From the NCBI GenBank assembly GCA_964431965.1, contig CAYSLU010000071.1:1-29395 (forward strand): a stretch of DNA of 29,395 nt, in the 5' to 3' direction. Under the pieces are notes generated by a model. It worked only from the letters and a program-made list of their open reading frames with translations. It ran no database searches and was not told the DNA's origin. Origin of the DNA: CAYSLU01 sp964431965. GTDB lineage: Bacteria; Verrucomicrobiota; Kiritimatiellia; CAIKKV01; CAYSLU01. Both the position numbers and the translations under genes were made by a program. Numbering within the stretch: the stretch's first letter is position 1; every line of letters begins with the position of its first letter. Positions 1 to 7,746 of the stretch are shown here, one piece after another.

Positions 1-1042
1 TGGGGTACCAGAACGAGTCGTGGTAGATCACGCTGGCGATGTAGGCCCACGGCGCAAGCACGGTCTTCAGGCTCCACTCGATGGGCTTGCGCAGCGGGCC
101 CCAGTAGATTTTGTGTTGCATCCGGCTGGCAAAGGTCATCTTCTGGAACGGGCCGGTGAAGTGCCAGTTTTCGGCTGCCGCGTCGAGGTCGCCCACGATC
201 TCGATCTCCCGCGGATCGCCGCAGCCGAGCCCCCGCTCATGCGCGAGGCGGATGAACTTGATGTCGCGCAGCGGATCGAACCCCATGAGCTTTGCCGCCA
301 CGGCGTCGATCGCGACCTGGTCGGCCGACGCGAGGATGACGTTCTTGGTGTAGGGGACCATGCACCGGGGGCCCGGGCCGTCGCCCGCGAAGGTGCCGTC
401 CATGACGGCGAACAGTCCGGGATGGATCTTCTTCTGGATCATGAGCAGGTCCACGAGGGTTTCGTGGATCACGGGGTGCGTCCAGTGGCGCCGCTCGTTG
501 AGCAGGCCGCCGAAGGCATTCTTCATGGCGCCGGTCGTAGTCGTGAAGACATGGGTCTTCACTGTGGGCAGGTGGATGATGTTTTCGCCGATGAAGCGCT
601 TCGGGATCATGAACCCGTCGGGGTAGACCTGGTTCAGGCACAGAAACTGGTCGGCCAGTTCGCCCACCGCGTCGCGCACATGGACCCACTCCTCGCCTTC
701 GTAGAGGTGAACGTTCCGCAGCCCGTGGGCCTGCACCACGTTGATCTGCTTGTTCTCGCGCTCGCCCAGGTGGGCGTCGATCACCACGGTGCGGTTGTGG
801 CACGCGTGGATGAGCTTCGGGTCGTAGCCGTCGCGCTTCATCGTGCGGATGACGCCGTCGAGCTGCCACGGCGTGGTTGAGCTGCCGGGGTAGAAGAAGT
901 GCCAGCTGATGTTGACCTTCAGGGCCGTATCGCGGTCCTTCCGGATGACGTCCTGGTAGCCGGCCAGATTCATCAGCCGGTGGTAGTCCTCGAGCACGGT
1001 GGCGGGCGATGTCCGGAGGATGGCGACTTTTGACTTTGGCAT
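1..1042 (-). CDS. DUF362 domain protein, 3' end outside window
   Basis: The minus-strand frame is open from an ATG at 1042 to the window edge, giving 347 residues without a stop, so the C-terminus is missing. The product begins MPKSKVAILRTSP. It contains the features I associate with DUF362 proteins: a KVNISWH stretch near residue 43, a central LPTVKTHVFTTTTGAMKN segment and a later SADQVAIDAVAAKLMGFDP segment. The biochemical role of DUF362 is not established; some members carry Fe-S cluster domains, but no cysteine cluster is visible in this part. It diverges from the nucleotidyltransferase gene, with 89 bases between the two starts. I am fairly sure of the family and cannot assign a function. 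Confidence 0.8.
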   Translation of the reverse strand, partial: MPKSKVAILRTSPATVLEDYHRLMNLAGYQDVIRKDRDTALKVNISWHFFYPGSSTTPWQLDGVIRTMKRDGYDPKLIHACHNRTVVIDAHLGERENKQINVVQAHGLRNVHLYEGEEWVHVRDAVGELADQFLCLNQVYPDGFMIPKRFIGENIIHLPTVKTHVFTTTTGAMKNAFGGLLNERRHWTHPVIHETLVDLLMIQKKIHPGLFAVMDGTFAGDGPGPRCMVPYTKNVILASADQVAIDAVAAKLMGFDPLRDIKFIRLAHERGLGCGDPREIEIVGDLDAAAENWHFTGPFQKMTFASRMQHKIYWGPLRKPIEWSLKTVLAPWAYIASVIYHDSFWYP

Positions 1043-1131
1043 GGGTCAATGCTACTTCTTAGAGCCAATCGGCGCAAGAACCTGGGGTCGAATGGAGCGT
1101 CCGGCCCGGCGCCATCTGGGAGCAGTGCGAC
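1043..1131. promoter_or_regulatory. Divergent intergenic region
   Basis: These 89 bases separate two divergently transcribed genes, so promoters for both should lie here. I see no convincing -35/-10 pair on either strand and no clear operator palindrome. A GGGAG at 1118-1122 is the likely ribosome binding site of the plus-strand gene; it is 9 nt from the GTG at 1132. The regulatory role is inferred from gene layout only. Confidence 0.35.
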
Positions 1132-2043
1132 GTGATGAAACCGACCTTGGTGGTGTTGGCGGCCGGCATCGGCAGCCGGTATGGCGGACTGAAGCAGATC
1201 GATCCGGTGGGGCCGTCCGGCGAGATCGTGATCGACTACTCGATATACGACGCGCTCCGCGCCGGTTTCGGGCGGGTCGTGTTCGTCATCCGGCGCGAGA
1301 TCGAGGCGGATTTCCGGGCGAAGATCGGCGCGCATCTCGAGGGCCGGATACCGGTCGCGTATGTCTACCAGGACCTGGCCGACCTGCCGCCGGGGTACTC
1401 CGTGCCGGGGGATCGCAAGAAGCCGTGGGGGACGGGGCACGCCATTCGATCCTGCCGCGACGCGGTGCACGAGCCCTTCGCCGTAATCAATGCGGATGAT
1501 TTCTACGGGCGGGAGTCCTACCGGTTTCTGGGCCAGTTCCTGGGCGGAGTGGCTGCGGCAGACGCGCGCTACGCGATGGTCGGGTTCCGCCTGCGGAACA
1601 CGCTCTCCGAGCACGGACATGTGGCGCGCGGCATCTGCGCGGCCGATGCCGGAGGATTCCTCCAAGGCGTCGTCGAGCGGACCAAGATCGAGCAGACGCC
1701 GGCTGGCGCCCGGTTCGCCACGGCGGATGGCGGGTGGGCGCCATTGACCGGGAGCGAGATCGCGTCCATGAACATGTGGGGCTTCACCCCGACGCTTTTC
1801 GGGCACCTGGAGCGGGAATTCCGCTCATTCCTCGACCGCTCGGCGGGCGACGCGAAGGCGGAGTTCTTCATTCCAACCGTCGTGGACAACCTGATCCGCG
1901 GACGGCAGGCCACGGTACGCGTGCTCGAAACGCCCGAAATCTGGTTCGGCGTCACGTATCCCGCCGACAAGCCGGTCGTCGTGGACGGCATCCGCGCGCG
2001 CATCGCCGCGGGAACATACCCGGAGCGCCTGTGGCATCCCTGA
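1132..2043 (+). CDS. Nucleotidyltransferase (sugar-1-phosphate NTP transferase family)
   Basis: The 303-aa product has an N-terminal Rossmann-like nucleotide-binding signature, LVVLAAGIGSRYGGLKQ, at residues 6-22, typical of NTP_transferase proteins that join a sugar 1-phosphate to a nucleotide. A later INADDFYG motif fits the metal-binding aspartate region. The family makes NDP-sugars in the cytoplasm; neither sugar nor nucleotide can be read from sequence. The GTG at 1132 is immediately followed by an ATG at 1135; GGGAG at 1118-1122 fits the GTG slightly better. The 3' end overlaps the UroD-family gene by 13 bases, so the two are probably translated together. NahK-like 1-kinases at 9040 and 11551 could supply its substrate, but they are in other operons. 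Confidence 0.85.
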   Translation: MMKPTLVVLAAGIGSRYGGLKQIDPVGPSGEIVIDYSIYDALRAGFGRVVFVIRREIEADFRAKIGAHLEGRIPVAYVYQDLADLPPGYSVPGDRKKPWGTGHAIRSCRDAVHEPFAVINADDFYGRESYRFLGQFLGGVAAADARYAMVGFRLRNTLSEHGHVARGICAADAGGFLQGVVERTKIEQTPAGARFATADGGWAPLTGSEIASMNMWGFTPTLFGHLEREFRSFLDRSAGDAKAEFFIPTVVDNLIRGRQATVRVLETPEIWFGVTYPADKPVVVDGIRARIAAGTYPERLWHP

Positions 2044-3095
2044 CCCCCCGCGAGCGCGTGCTGCTGGCCATCGGGCATCGGCGGACCGACCGCGCCCCGG
2101 CGGACTATTCCGCGCATCGCGAAGTCAGCGACGGGCTGATCCGGCGGCTGGGCCTCCGAGACGACGAGGAACTGCTTCAGTTCCTGGGCGTCGACATGCG
2201 GCGGATCGGGGCCAACTACGGCCAGCCCGACACGGGGCCGGACGCCGATGGCTACATGCGGACCATGTGGGGGCTTCGGCACCGGAAGACGGACCCGGGT
2301 GACGGGCGGCCGAACGCGATCTCACCGTTCGATGAAAACAGCACGGTGGACGACGTGATGGCGCATGCCTGGCCCGACCCGGCCCGGTTGGACTTCTCCG
2401 GGGTGCGGGCCGAGTGCCGACGCTACCACGACACCTATGCCACCTTCGGGGCGCCCTGGAGCCCGTTCTTCCACGAGGTCGGTTGGCTGATCGGGCAGGA
2501 AAACTTCCTCATGTGGATGCACACGAAGCCCGACGTGATGCAGGCCGTCATCGATCGCTTTGTCGACTACGAGGTCGAGGCGACCCGCCGGTTTCTGGAG
2601 GCTGCGGGCGGCCTGCTGGACATCGCCTATTTTGGAAACGACTTCGGAACCCAGCGCGGGCTGTTCATTTCCCCGGAGATGTGGTCGGCCTTCTTCCGCC
2701 AGCCACTGAAGCGGTTCTTCGACGTGTCGCGGTCGTTCGGCTGCACGGTGATGAAGCACTCCTGCGGGTGCGTTCGGGCCATCATTCCCCTGCTGATCGA
2801 GGACGGCGTGGACGTCCTCGATCCGATCCAGGTGCGGGCGGACGGCATGGATCTGCCGGGTCTGGTGCGGGACTTCGGTGACCGTCTGAGCTTTCATGGT
2901 GCGGTGGACACACAAGGCACGCTGCCGTTCGGAAAGGCGGCGGACGTGCGCGCGGAGGTCCGATCCTATCTCGATCTGACGCGCGATCGGGGCGGGTACA
3001 TTCTGGCCGGAAGCCAGGAATACATCGCCGACATCCCGCTCGACAACATCCTGGCCGTCTACGACGAGAACCGGCGTTGCCTTGACGCCCCGTAG
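2031..3095 (+). CDS. Uroporphyrinogen decarboxylase (UroD) family protein
   Basis: The 354-aa protein starts at a GTG (2031) inside the end of the nucleotidyltransferase gene, with GGAG at 2022-2025 five bases upstream. It begins with the family-typical LTPRERVLLAIGHRRTDRAP stretch. The KHSCGCVRAIIPLLIEDGVD segment followed by DVLDPIQ matches the zinc-binding His-x-Cys region and adjacent strand of the MtaA/CmuA-like branch of UroD proteins. That branch includes corrinoid methyltransferases; many members are of unknown role. I see no other haem biosynthesis or corrinoid protein gene nearby, so true haem synthesis is unlikely. The overlap with a sugar nucleotidyltransferase is unusual and gives no obvious pathway. 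The frame stays open upstream to about 1734 but that part is antisense-like filler within the neighbouring gene. Confidence 0.82.
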   Translation: MASLTPRERVLLAIGHRRTDRAPADYSAHREVSDGLIRRLGLRDDEELLQFLGVDMRRIGANYGQPDTGPDADGYMRTMWGLRHRKTDPGDGRPNAISPFDENSTVDDVMAHAWPDPARLDFSGVRAECRRYHDTYATFGAPWSPFFHEVGWLIGQENFLMWMHTKPDVMQAVIDRFVDYEVEATRRFLEAAGGLLDIAYFGNDFGTQRGLFISPEMWSAFFRQPLKRFFDVSRSFGCTVMKHSCGCVRAIIPLLIEDGVDVLDPIQVRADGMDLPGLVRDFGDRLSFHGAVDTQGTLPFGKAADVRAEVRSYLDLTRDRGGYILAGSQEYIADIPLDNILAVYDENRRCLDAP

Positions 3096-3131
3096 GCACC
3101 CCCCTAGCATATGCCGCCTTTGGAGGAGCCT

Positions 3132-3884
3132 GTGTCCGAAACGCCGGTCCATCGCGACATCGTCATCCGGGCGATCAACGTCAAGCGCTACTACGGGCAA
3201 GGCGAAGCCGTGACTAAGGCGCTCGACGGGGTCACCCTGGACGTGTTCCGGGGCGAGTACCTGTCCATCATGGGCCCGTCCGGTTCGGGCAAGTCCACGC
3301 TGTTCAACATGATCGGCGGGATCGATGCGCCGACCGAGGGCATGGTGTTCATCGACGAGATCGACGTGGCGCAGCTCGACTCCTACGAGCTGGCGTGGAT
3401 GCGCTGCCACAAGATCGGCTACATCTTCCAGTCCTACAACATCCTGCCGGTGCTGACGGCGCTTGAGAATGTGACGCTGCCGATGGTGTTTGCGGGCATG
3501 ACGCCCGACGACGCGCGCGACAAGGGCGCGGACATCCTGAAGCGGGTGGGGCTGGGGAACCGGATCTTCCACCGGCCGTACGAGCTGTCCGGCGGGCAGC
3601 AGCAGCGCGTGGCGGTGGCGCGCGCGATCGCGAACGACCCCGTGATCATCCTGGCGGACGAGCCGACCGCCAACCTGGACGTGCGGACGGGTCACGAGAT
3701 GATCGAGCTGCTCTGCCAGCTGAAGGAAGAGGACCGCGTCACGGTGATCTCCGCGACGCACGACATGAAGATGCTCGACGTATCGGACCGGATCCTGTGG
3801 ATCCGGGACGGGCGGCTCGACCGGCTCGAGGAGCGGAAGAACCTGGACATCCGGGTCGGGCGCATCGGCGACGAGCACGCATAG
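3132..3884 (+). CDS. ABC transporter ATP-binding protein, MacB/LolD type
   Basis: A 250-aa ATPase of the MacB/LolD/FtsE group, which powers FtsX-like permeases at the inner membrane. Walker A is GPSGSGKST at residues 48-56, the signature motif LSGGQQQRVAVARAI begins at residue 152, and Walker B is VIILADEPTANLD. The H-loop is in SATHDMKMLD. I chose the GTG at 3132 because GGAGGAG lies at 3122-3128; an ATG at 3111 is in frame but has no visible ribosome binding site. The C-terminus continues about 25 residues past the usual end, and the second ATPase at 6968 has a similar tail, so the two are probably paralogues. It is the first gene of a six-gene operon; the next start is 12 bases after its stop. 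Confidence 0.93.
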   Translation: MSETPVHRDIVIRAINVKRYYGQGEAVTKALDGVTLDVFRGEYLSIMGPSGSGKSTLFNMIGGIDAPTEGMVFIDEIDVAQLDSYELAWMRCHKIGYIFQSYNILPVLTALENVTLPMVFAGMTPDDARDKGADILKRVGLGNRIFHRPYELSGGQQQRVAVARAIANDPVIILADEPTANLDVRTGHEMIELLCQLKEEDRVTVISATHDMKMLDVSDRILWIRDGRLDRLEERKNLDIRVGRIGDEHA

Positions 3885-3895
3885 GGGGAGTCACG

Positions 3896-4258
3896 GTGTT
3901 TGGCCGGCAGAAAGAAGCTCCCATCGACCGGCGGCGCTCGCTGGCGGGCGTGCCGGTGCAGAACGGCGGCGTCACGGTGGTCGAAGGGGAGTCGGGCCGG
4001 GTCAGCCTGGTGTTGCGCACGCCGCGCCGGAAGGGGTTCTGGGGGCGCTTCCAGCCGGCCGTGATGGAGCGGACGGTGAAGCTCGACGAGGTCGGGACGT
4101 TCGTGTTCCGGCAGATCGACGGGCGGCGGGACGTGCTGGAGATCGTGAACCGGTTCGTCGCGCAGTACCGGGCGAACCGGCGTGAGGCGGAGCTCAGCGT
4201 GACGACGTTCATGCGCCAGCTGGCGGAGCGGCACGTGGTGTCGATCGTGATCAGGTAG
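3896..4258 (+). CDS. PqqD-like small protein
   Basis: The 120-aa product starts at a GTG with GGGGGAG six bases upstream. Residues from about 60 on have the winged-helix pattern of PqqD: LDEVGTFVFRQIDGRRDVLEIV, then a helix-rich segment ending in FMRQLAERHVVSIV. PqqD-fold proteins bind leader peptides of ribosomally made, modified peptides (the RRE fold), but no radical SAM enzyme and no precursor peptide are visible around it. The basic N-terminal 50 residues (RRR, RKGFWGRF) are not part of the PqqD core. Its place between an ABC ATPase and a membrane protein suggests an adaptor or regulatory subunit of a transporter; that is inference. Confidence 0.8.
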   Translation: MFGRQKEAPIDRRRSLAGVPVQNGGVTVVEGESGRVSLVLRTPRRKGFWGRFQPAVMERTVKLDEVGTFVFRQIDGRRDVLEIVNRFVAQYRANRREAELSVTTFMRQLAERHVVSIVIR

Positions 4259-4273
4259 GACGCGCGGCAGGAT

Positions 4274-6283
4274 ATGGCCAGCACTTCGGAAACCAGGGAG
4301 CTCGACCGGTACCGGCGCCTGATGACGCCGCCCGACGAGTTCCGCGACGGCTTCGGGTGGAAGACCGTCATCGGCGCCATTTTCCTCGGCATCGTCATGA
4401 TGCCGGCCGCCATGTACCTCTCGCTCTTCGCGGGCGCCAGCTCGGACATCAGCTCGGCGTCGCAGTGGGTGACGATCATCATCTTCGCCGAAATCGCCCG
4501 CCGCTCGCTCAAGGATCTGAAGATGCAGGAGGTCTTCATCCTGTACTACATGGCGGGCCTGGCCGTGGCCTCGCCGTTCAGCGGGCTGCTGTGGAATCAG
4601 TACTACGTGCAGTCCGACTTCGCGAAGGCGATGGGCGTGGCCCAGGAGATCCCGAACTGGTGGGCGCCGTCGGAGGATCTGATCAAGGAGGCCGGCCGGA
4701 CCTTCTTCACCAAGGCGTGGATCGCGCCGATCGCGATGGTGTCGCTCTCCGTGATCATCGGCCAGATGGACAGCTACGGCCTCGGGTATGTGCTCTACCG
4801 GATCACGAACGACGTGGAGGAGCTGCCGTACCCGATGGCGCCGGTCGGCGCCTCCGGTATCGTGGCCCTGACCGAGACGAAGGGCTCCAAGGAGCGCTGG
4901 CGGTGGCGGTGCTTCTCGATCGGCGGCATGCTCGGCATGATGTTCGGCCTGGTCTACATCGGGGTCCCGGCGGTCACCGGGGCCATCCTGGCCAAGCCGC
5001 TGCAGCTGCTGCCCATCCCGTGGATCGACTTCACGCCGCAGATCACGAAGTACCTGCCGGCCGTGCCCCTCAACTTCACGACCAACATCGGATCGTTCCT
5101 GCTCGGGACGGTCATCCCGTTCTGGGCCGTGATCGGCGGCATCATCGGCCTCGTGGCGACCATGATCGTGAACCCCATCCTGTACCGGAACGGCATCCTG
5201 GCGAACTGGACCCCGCAGATGGGGTTCATCGACACCCAGTTCAGCAACAACGTGGACTTCTACCTGTCGTTCGGCGTGGGCCTGACGATCGCGGTGACGA
5301 TGGTGAGCCTCTGGCGCATCTTCAGCCCGGCGGTCCAGGCCATGCGCGCCCGCCGGCGGGGGGCGCGGGATACCCACGCGGCCGCCGCGGCCCCGGCCGG
5401 GCCGGGCATCTGGAAGCGGCTGGTGACGAACAATGTGAAGCGCGGGGACTTCTCGATCTTCATCGCGATCGGGATCTACGTGTTCAACAGCGTGCTCTGG
5501 ATCTCGCTTTCCACCTGGCTGGTCGAGGGGTTCCCCTGGAAGTTCTTCGTGTTCTACGCGGCCATCTATACGCCGACGATCTCGTACGCGGCGGCGAAGC
5601 TCGAGGGGCTGTGCGGGCAGTCCCTGTCGATCCCGTACGTGCGCGAGGCGACCTACATCCTGAGCGGCTACCACGGCGTGAAGATCTGGTTCGCTCCGGC
5701 CCCGCTGCCGAACTACGGGCCGGCCACCTCGGCGTTCCGCGTGCTGGAGCTGACCGGGACCAAGATCAAGAGCCAGGTGAAGACCCAGCTCGTGACGATC
5801 CCGATCATCGTCGTCTCGTCCCTGATCTTTTCGAACGTCCTCTGGTCCATGGCCCCGGTGCCGTCGGACTCCTATCCCTTCGCGCAGAAGATGTGGGAGC
5901 TGAACGCCAAGAACGCCAGCCTGACCTACAGCTCGACCCTGGAGGGCGGCTCGCTCTTCATGGAGGCGTGGAAGTGGCCGTATTTCTTCTCGGGGATCGG
6001 CGTCGGCGTCTTCATGTTCGCCACGCTGTCCGTGTTCGGCCTTCCGACGCTGCTCTTCTTCGGGCTGGTGCGCGGTCTGGGAGAGCCCTATCCCGGCATC
6101 ATGATCTTCCAGTTTCTGGGCGCCGTGTTCGGCCGCGTCTACCTGCGGAAGCGGTTCGGGGACATGTGGCTCAAGTACGCCCCGGTCCTCCTCGCGGGGT
6201 TCTCCTGCGGCATGGGCCTCATGGCGATGATCTCGATTTCGTTCACGATCCTGACGAAGATGATGTCGCCGCTGATCTTCTAG
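4274..6283 (+). CDS. Polytopic membrane protein resembling OPT-family peptide transporters
   Basis: A 669-aa protein with roughly 12-14 hydrophobic segments, for example residues 30-52, 84-104, 150-168, 213-240, 270-302, 392-412, 498-520, 565-595 and 635-660. The loop YRITNDVEELPYPMAPVGASG resembles the LPFP region of oligopeptide transporter (OPT) proteins, and the length fits that family. OPT proteins are secondary carriers of peptides or metal chelates and do not use ABC ATPases. A basic linker with an alanine-rich stretch near residues 355-380 divides the protein into two halves. It is embedded in an ABC-type operon, 15 bases after the PqqD-like gene and 19 before the FtsX-type permease. 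An AGGA lies just upstream of the ATG. The OPT assignment is moderate and rests on pattern, not on alignment. Confidence 0.65.
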   Translation: MASTSETRELDRYRRLMTPPDEFRDGFGWKTVIGAIFLGIVMMPAAMYLSLFAGASSDISSASQWVTIIIFAEIARRSLKDLKMQEVFILYYMAGLAVASPFSGLLWNQYYVQSDFAKAMGVAQEIPNWWAPSEDLIKEAGRTFFTKAWIAPIAMVSLSVIIGQMDSYGLGYVLYRITNDVEELPYPMAPVGASGIVALTETKGSKERWRWRCFSIGGMLGMMFGLVYIGVPAVTGAILAKPLQLLPIPWIDFTPQITKYLPAVPLNFTTNIGSFLLGTVIPFWAVIGGIIGLVATMIVNPILYRNGILANWTPQMGFIDTQFSNNVDFYLSFGVGLTIAVTMVSLWRIFSPAVQAMRARRRGARDTHAAAAAPAGPGIWKRLVTNNVKRGDFSIFIAIGIYVFNSVLWISLSTWLVEGFPWKFFVFYAAIYTPTISYAAAKLEGLCGQSLSIPYVREATYILSGYHGVKIWFAPAPLPNYGPATSAFRVLELTGTKIKSQVKTQLVTIPIIVVSSLIFSNVLWSMAPVPSDSYPFAQKMWELNAKNASLTYSSTLEGGSLFMEAWKWPYFFSGIGVGVFMFATLSVFGLPTLLFFGLVRGLGEPYPGIMIFQFLGAVFGRVYLRKRFGDMWLKYAPVLLAGFSCGMGLMAMISISFTILTKMMSPLIF

Positions 6284-6302
6284 CGGCGTCGGAGCGAGGG
6301 GC

Positions 6303-6968
6303 ATGACGGAAAAGGCGCGAGCGGCGGTTCCGGAGCAGACGGCGATCCCGTGGAGCGTGGCGCTGACGGTCAGCTGGGCCGGCCTGCGGCGCCGCGTGCT
6401 GCGCTCCGTCATCACGATGCTCGGCATCGTGCTCGCCATCGCCTTCCTCTGCTACATGTTCGCCACGAACGACCTCACCCGGGCGCTGGTGGCGGCGAAC
6501 GACGACGGGCTGAACGTCCTGCTGCAGAAGAGCGGGGTGGACATCTACGCCGGCGGCCGGACGGACACGATGATGCTGCTGCTGATCGGGCTGTCGCTCT
6601 TCGCCTGCCTGGTGGGGATCGTGAACTCCATGCTCATGTCGGTCACGGAGCGGATCCGCGAGATCGGGACCATGAAGTGCCTCGGCGCGCTCGACTCGTT
6701 CATCGTGAAGAGCTACTTCATCGAGTCGTCGCTGCAGGGGATCGTGGGGACCCTGATGGGGATCGGCATCGGCATCGTGGTCGCGCTGGGGGTGGCCGCC
6801 TCCGCGTACGGCGCCTACCTGTTCCGGTATTTTCCCGTGCTTGCGGTCGTGAAGTCCGTGTCCGTGTCCTTTCTGGTCGGCGCCCTGATATCGATCCTGG
6901 CTTCGATCGCGCCGGCCTACTGGGCGTCGAAGAAGGAGCCGGTCGACGCCATGCGGATTGAGGAATAA
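6303..6968 (+). CDS. Minimal FtsX-type ABC permease
   Basis: The 221-aa protein has a first transmembrane helix at about residues 37-57 (VITMLGIVLAIAFLCYMF) after the amphipathic SWAGLRRRVLRS lead-in, then three C-terminal helices at about 94-112, 145-172 and 188-208. VNSMLMSVTERIREIGTMKCLGA is the hallmark FtsX/MacB coupling segment, and the end PAYWASKKEPVDAMRIEE is also typical. The extracytoplasmic part between helix 1 and helix 2 is only about 35-40 residues, where MacB or LolC have a domain of 200 or more. It overlaps the second ATPase start by one base (TAATG), implying translational coupling. The missing domain suggests that substrate contact is made by another protein, perhaps the OPT-like one. 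Confidence 0.9.
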   Translation: MTEKARAAVPEQTAIPWSVALTVSWAGLRRRVLRSVITMLGIVLAIAFLCYMFATNDLTRALVAANDDGLNVLLQKSGVDIYAGGRTDTMMLLLIGLSLFACLVGIVNSMLMSVTERIREIGTMKCLGALDSFIVKSYFIESSLQGIVGTLMGIGIGIVVALGVAASAYGAYLFRYFPVLAVVKSVSVSFLVGALISILASIAPAYWASKKEPVDAMRIEE

Positions 6969-7706
6969 TGGAGCCCATCGTCCAGATCCGTGACGTCACG
7001 AAGGTCTACCACATGGGAGACGAGAGCGTGCACGCGCTGCGCGGGGTGACGCTGGACATCCCGCGCGGGCACTACGTGTCCATCATGGGCCCCTCCGGCT
7101 CCGGGAAGTCCACCCTCTTCAACATGATCGGAGGGCTCGACACGCCGACCGCGGGCGAGGTGCTCATCGAGGGGTACCGCCTGAAGGATCTCTCGGCCAG
7201 CCAGCTCGCCTGGGTGCGGTGCCACAAGATCGGGTTCATCTTCCAGAGCTTCAACCTCATCCCGGCCATGACGGCGCTGGAAAACGTGGCCATCGCCCGC
7301 ATCTTCTACGGTGTGTCCCCGGCCCAGGCGCGCCGGGACGCGGCCCGCACCCTTGAGCGCGTGGGGCTCGGGCACCGGCTGCACCACCTGCCGTCGCAGG
7401 TCTCCGGCGGCCAGCAGCAGCGCATCGCCATCGCCCGCGCGCTCGTGAACGAGCCNNNNNNNNNNCATCCTGGCGGACGAACCGACGGGGAACCTCGACC
7501 TGCACACCGGCGAGGAAATCATCAACCTGATCGGCGAGATGAAGTCCAACCTCGGCATCACCGTGATCACGGCCACCCACGACATGAAGATGCTGTCCGC
7601 ATCCGACGTCGTGGTGTGGATCAAGGACGGCGCCGTGGACCGCGTGGCGAACAAGGGCGAGATCGAGATCCAGGTCGGAACGATCGACGGCCGGACGCTC
7701 GCGTGA
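6968..7706 (+). CDS. ABC transporter ATP-binding protein, interrupted by assembly gap
   Basis: A second MacB/LolD-type ATPase: Walker A GPSGSGKST at residues 41-49, signature VSGGQQQRIAIARAL, then NEP and ten Ns at 7456-7465. After the gap the correct frame reads ILADEPTGNLD (Walker B) and ends at a TGA at 7704-7706. Read straight through, the ten Ns put the downstream part out of frame. Alignment with the paralogue at 3132 suggests about six missing bases, so this is an assembly artefact and the gene is probably intact. The tail (IQVGTIDGRTLA) resembles that of the first ATPase. The start overlaps the permease stop by one base. Confidence 0.9.
7456..7465. other. Assembly gap (10 N)
   Basis: Ten undetermined bases sit just before the Walker B motif of the second ATPase. 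The flanking codons require a gap length that is a multiple of three, and ten is not, so the N count is a placeholder rather than a measured length. The first ATPase has six bases at the equivalent position. Confidence 0.97.
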
Positions 7707-7746
7707 CCGGCCGCGGCCCGGATCCCGCGTGCTCCCGAACACCCGG

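Noticed and set aside
237..1049. A 270-codon minus-strand frame over the first kilobase
   Set aside because: It is one frame off the DUF362 frame and gives an Arg/His/Pro-rich product; the DUF362 frame is open to the edge and has family motifs.
3692..6439. A 915-codon open frame antisense to the transporter genes
   Set aside because: It is His/Arg/Asp-rich, has no domain and is the mirror of GC-rich codons of clearly real genes on the plus strand.
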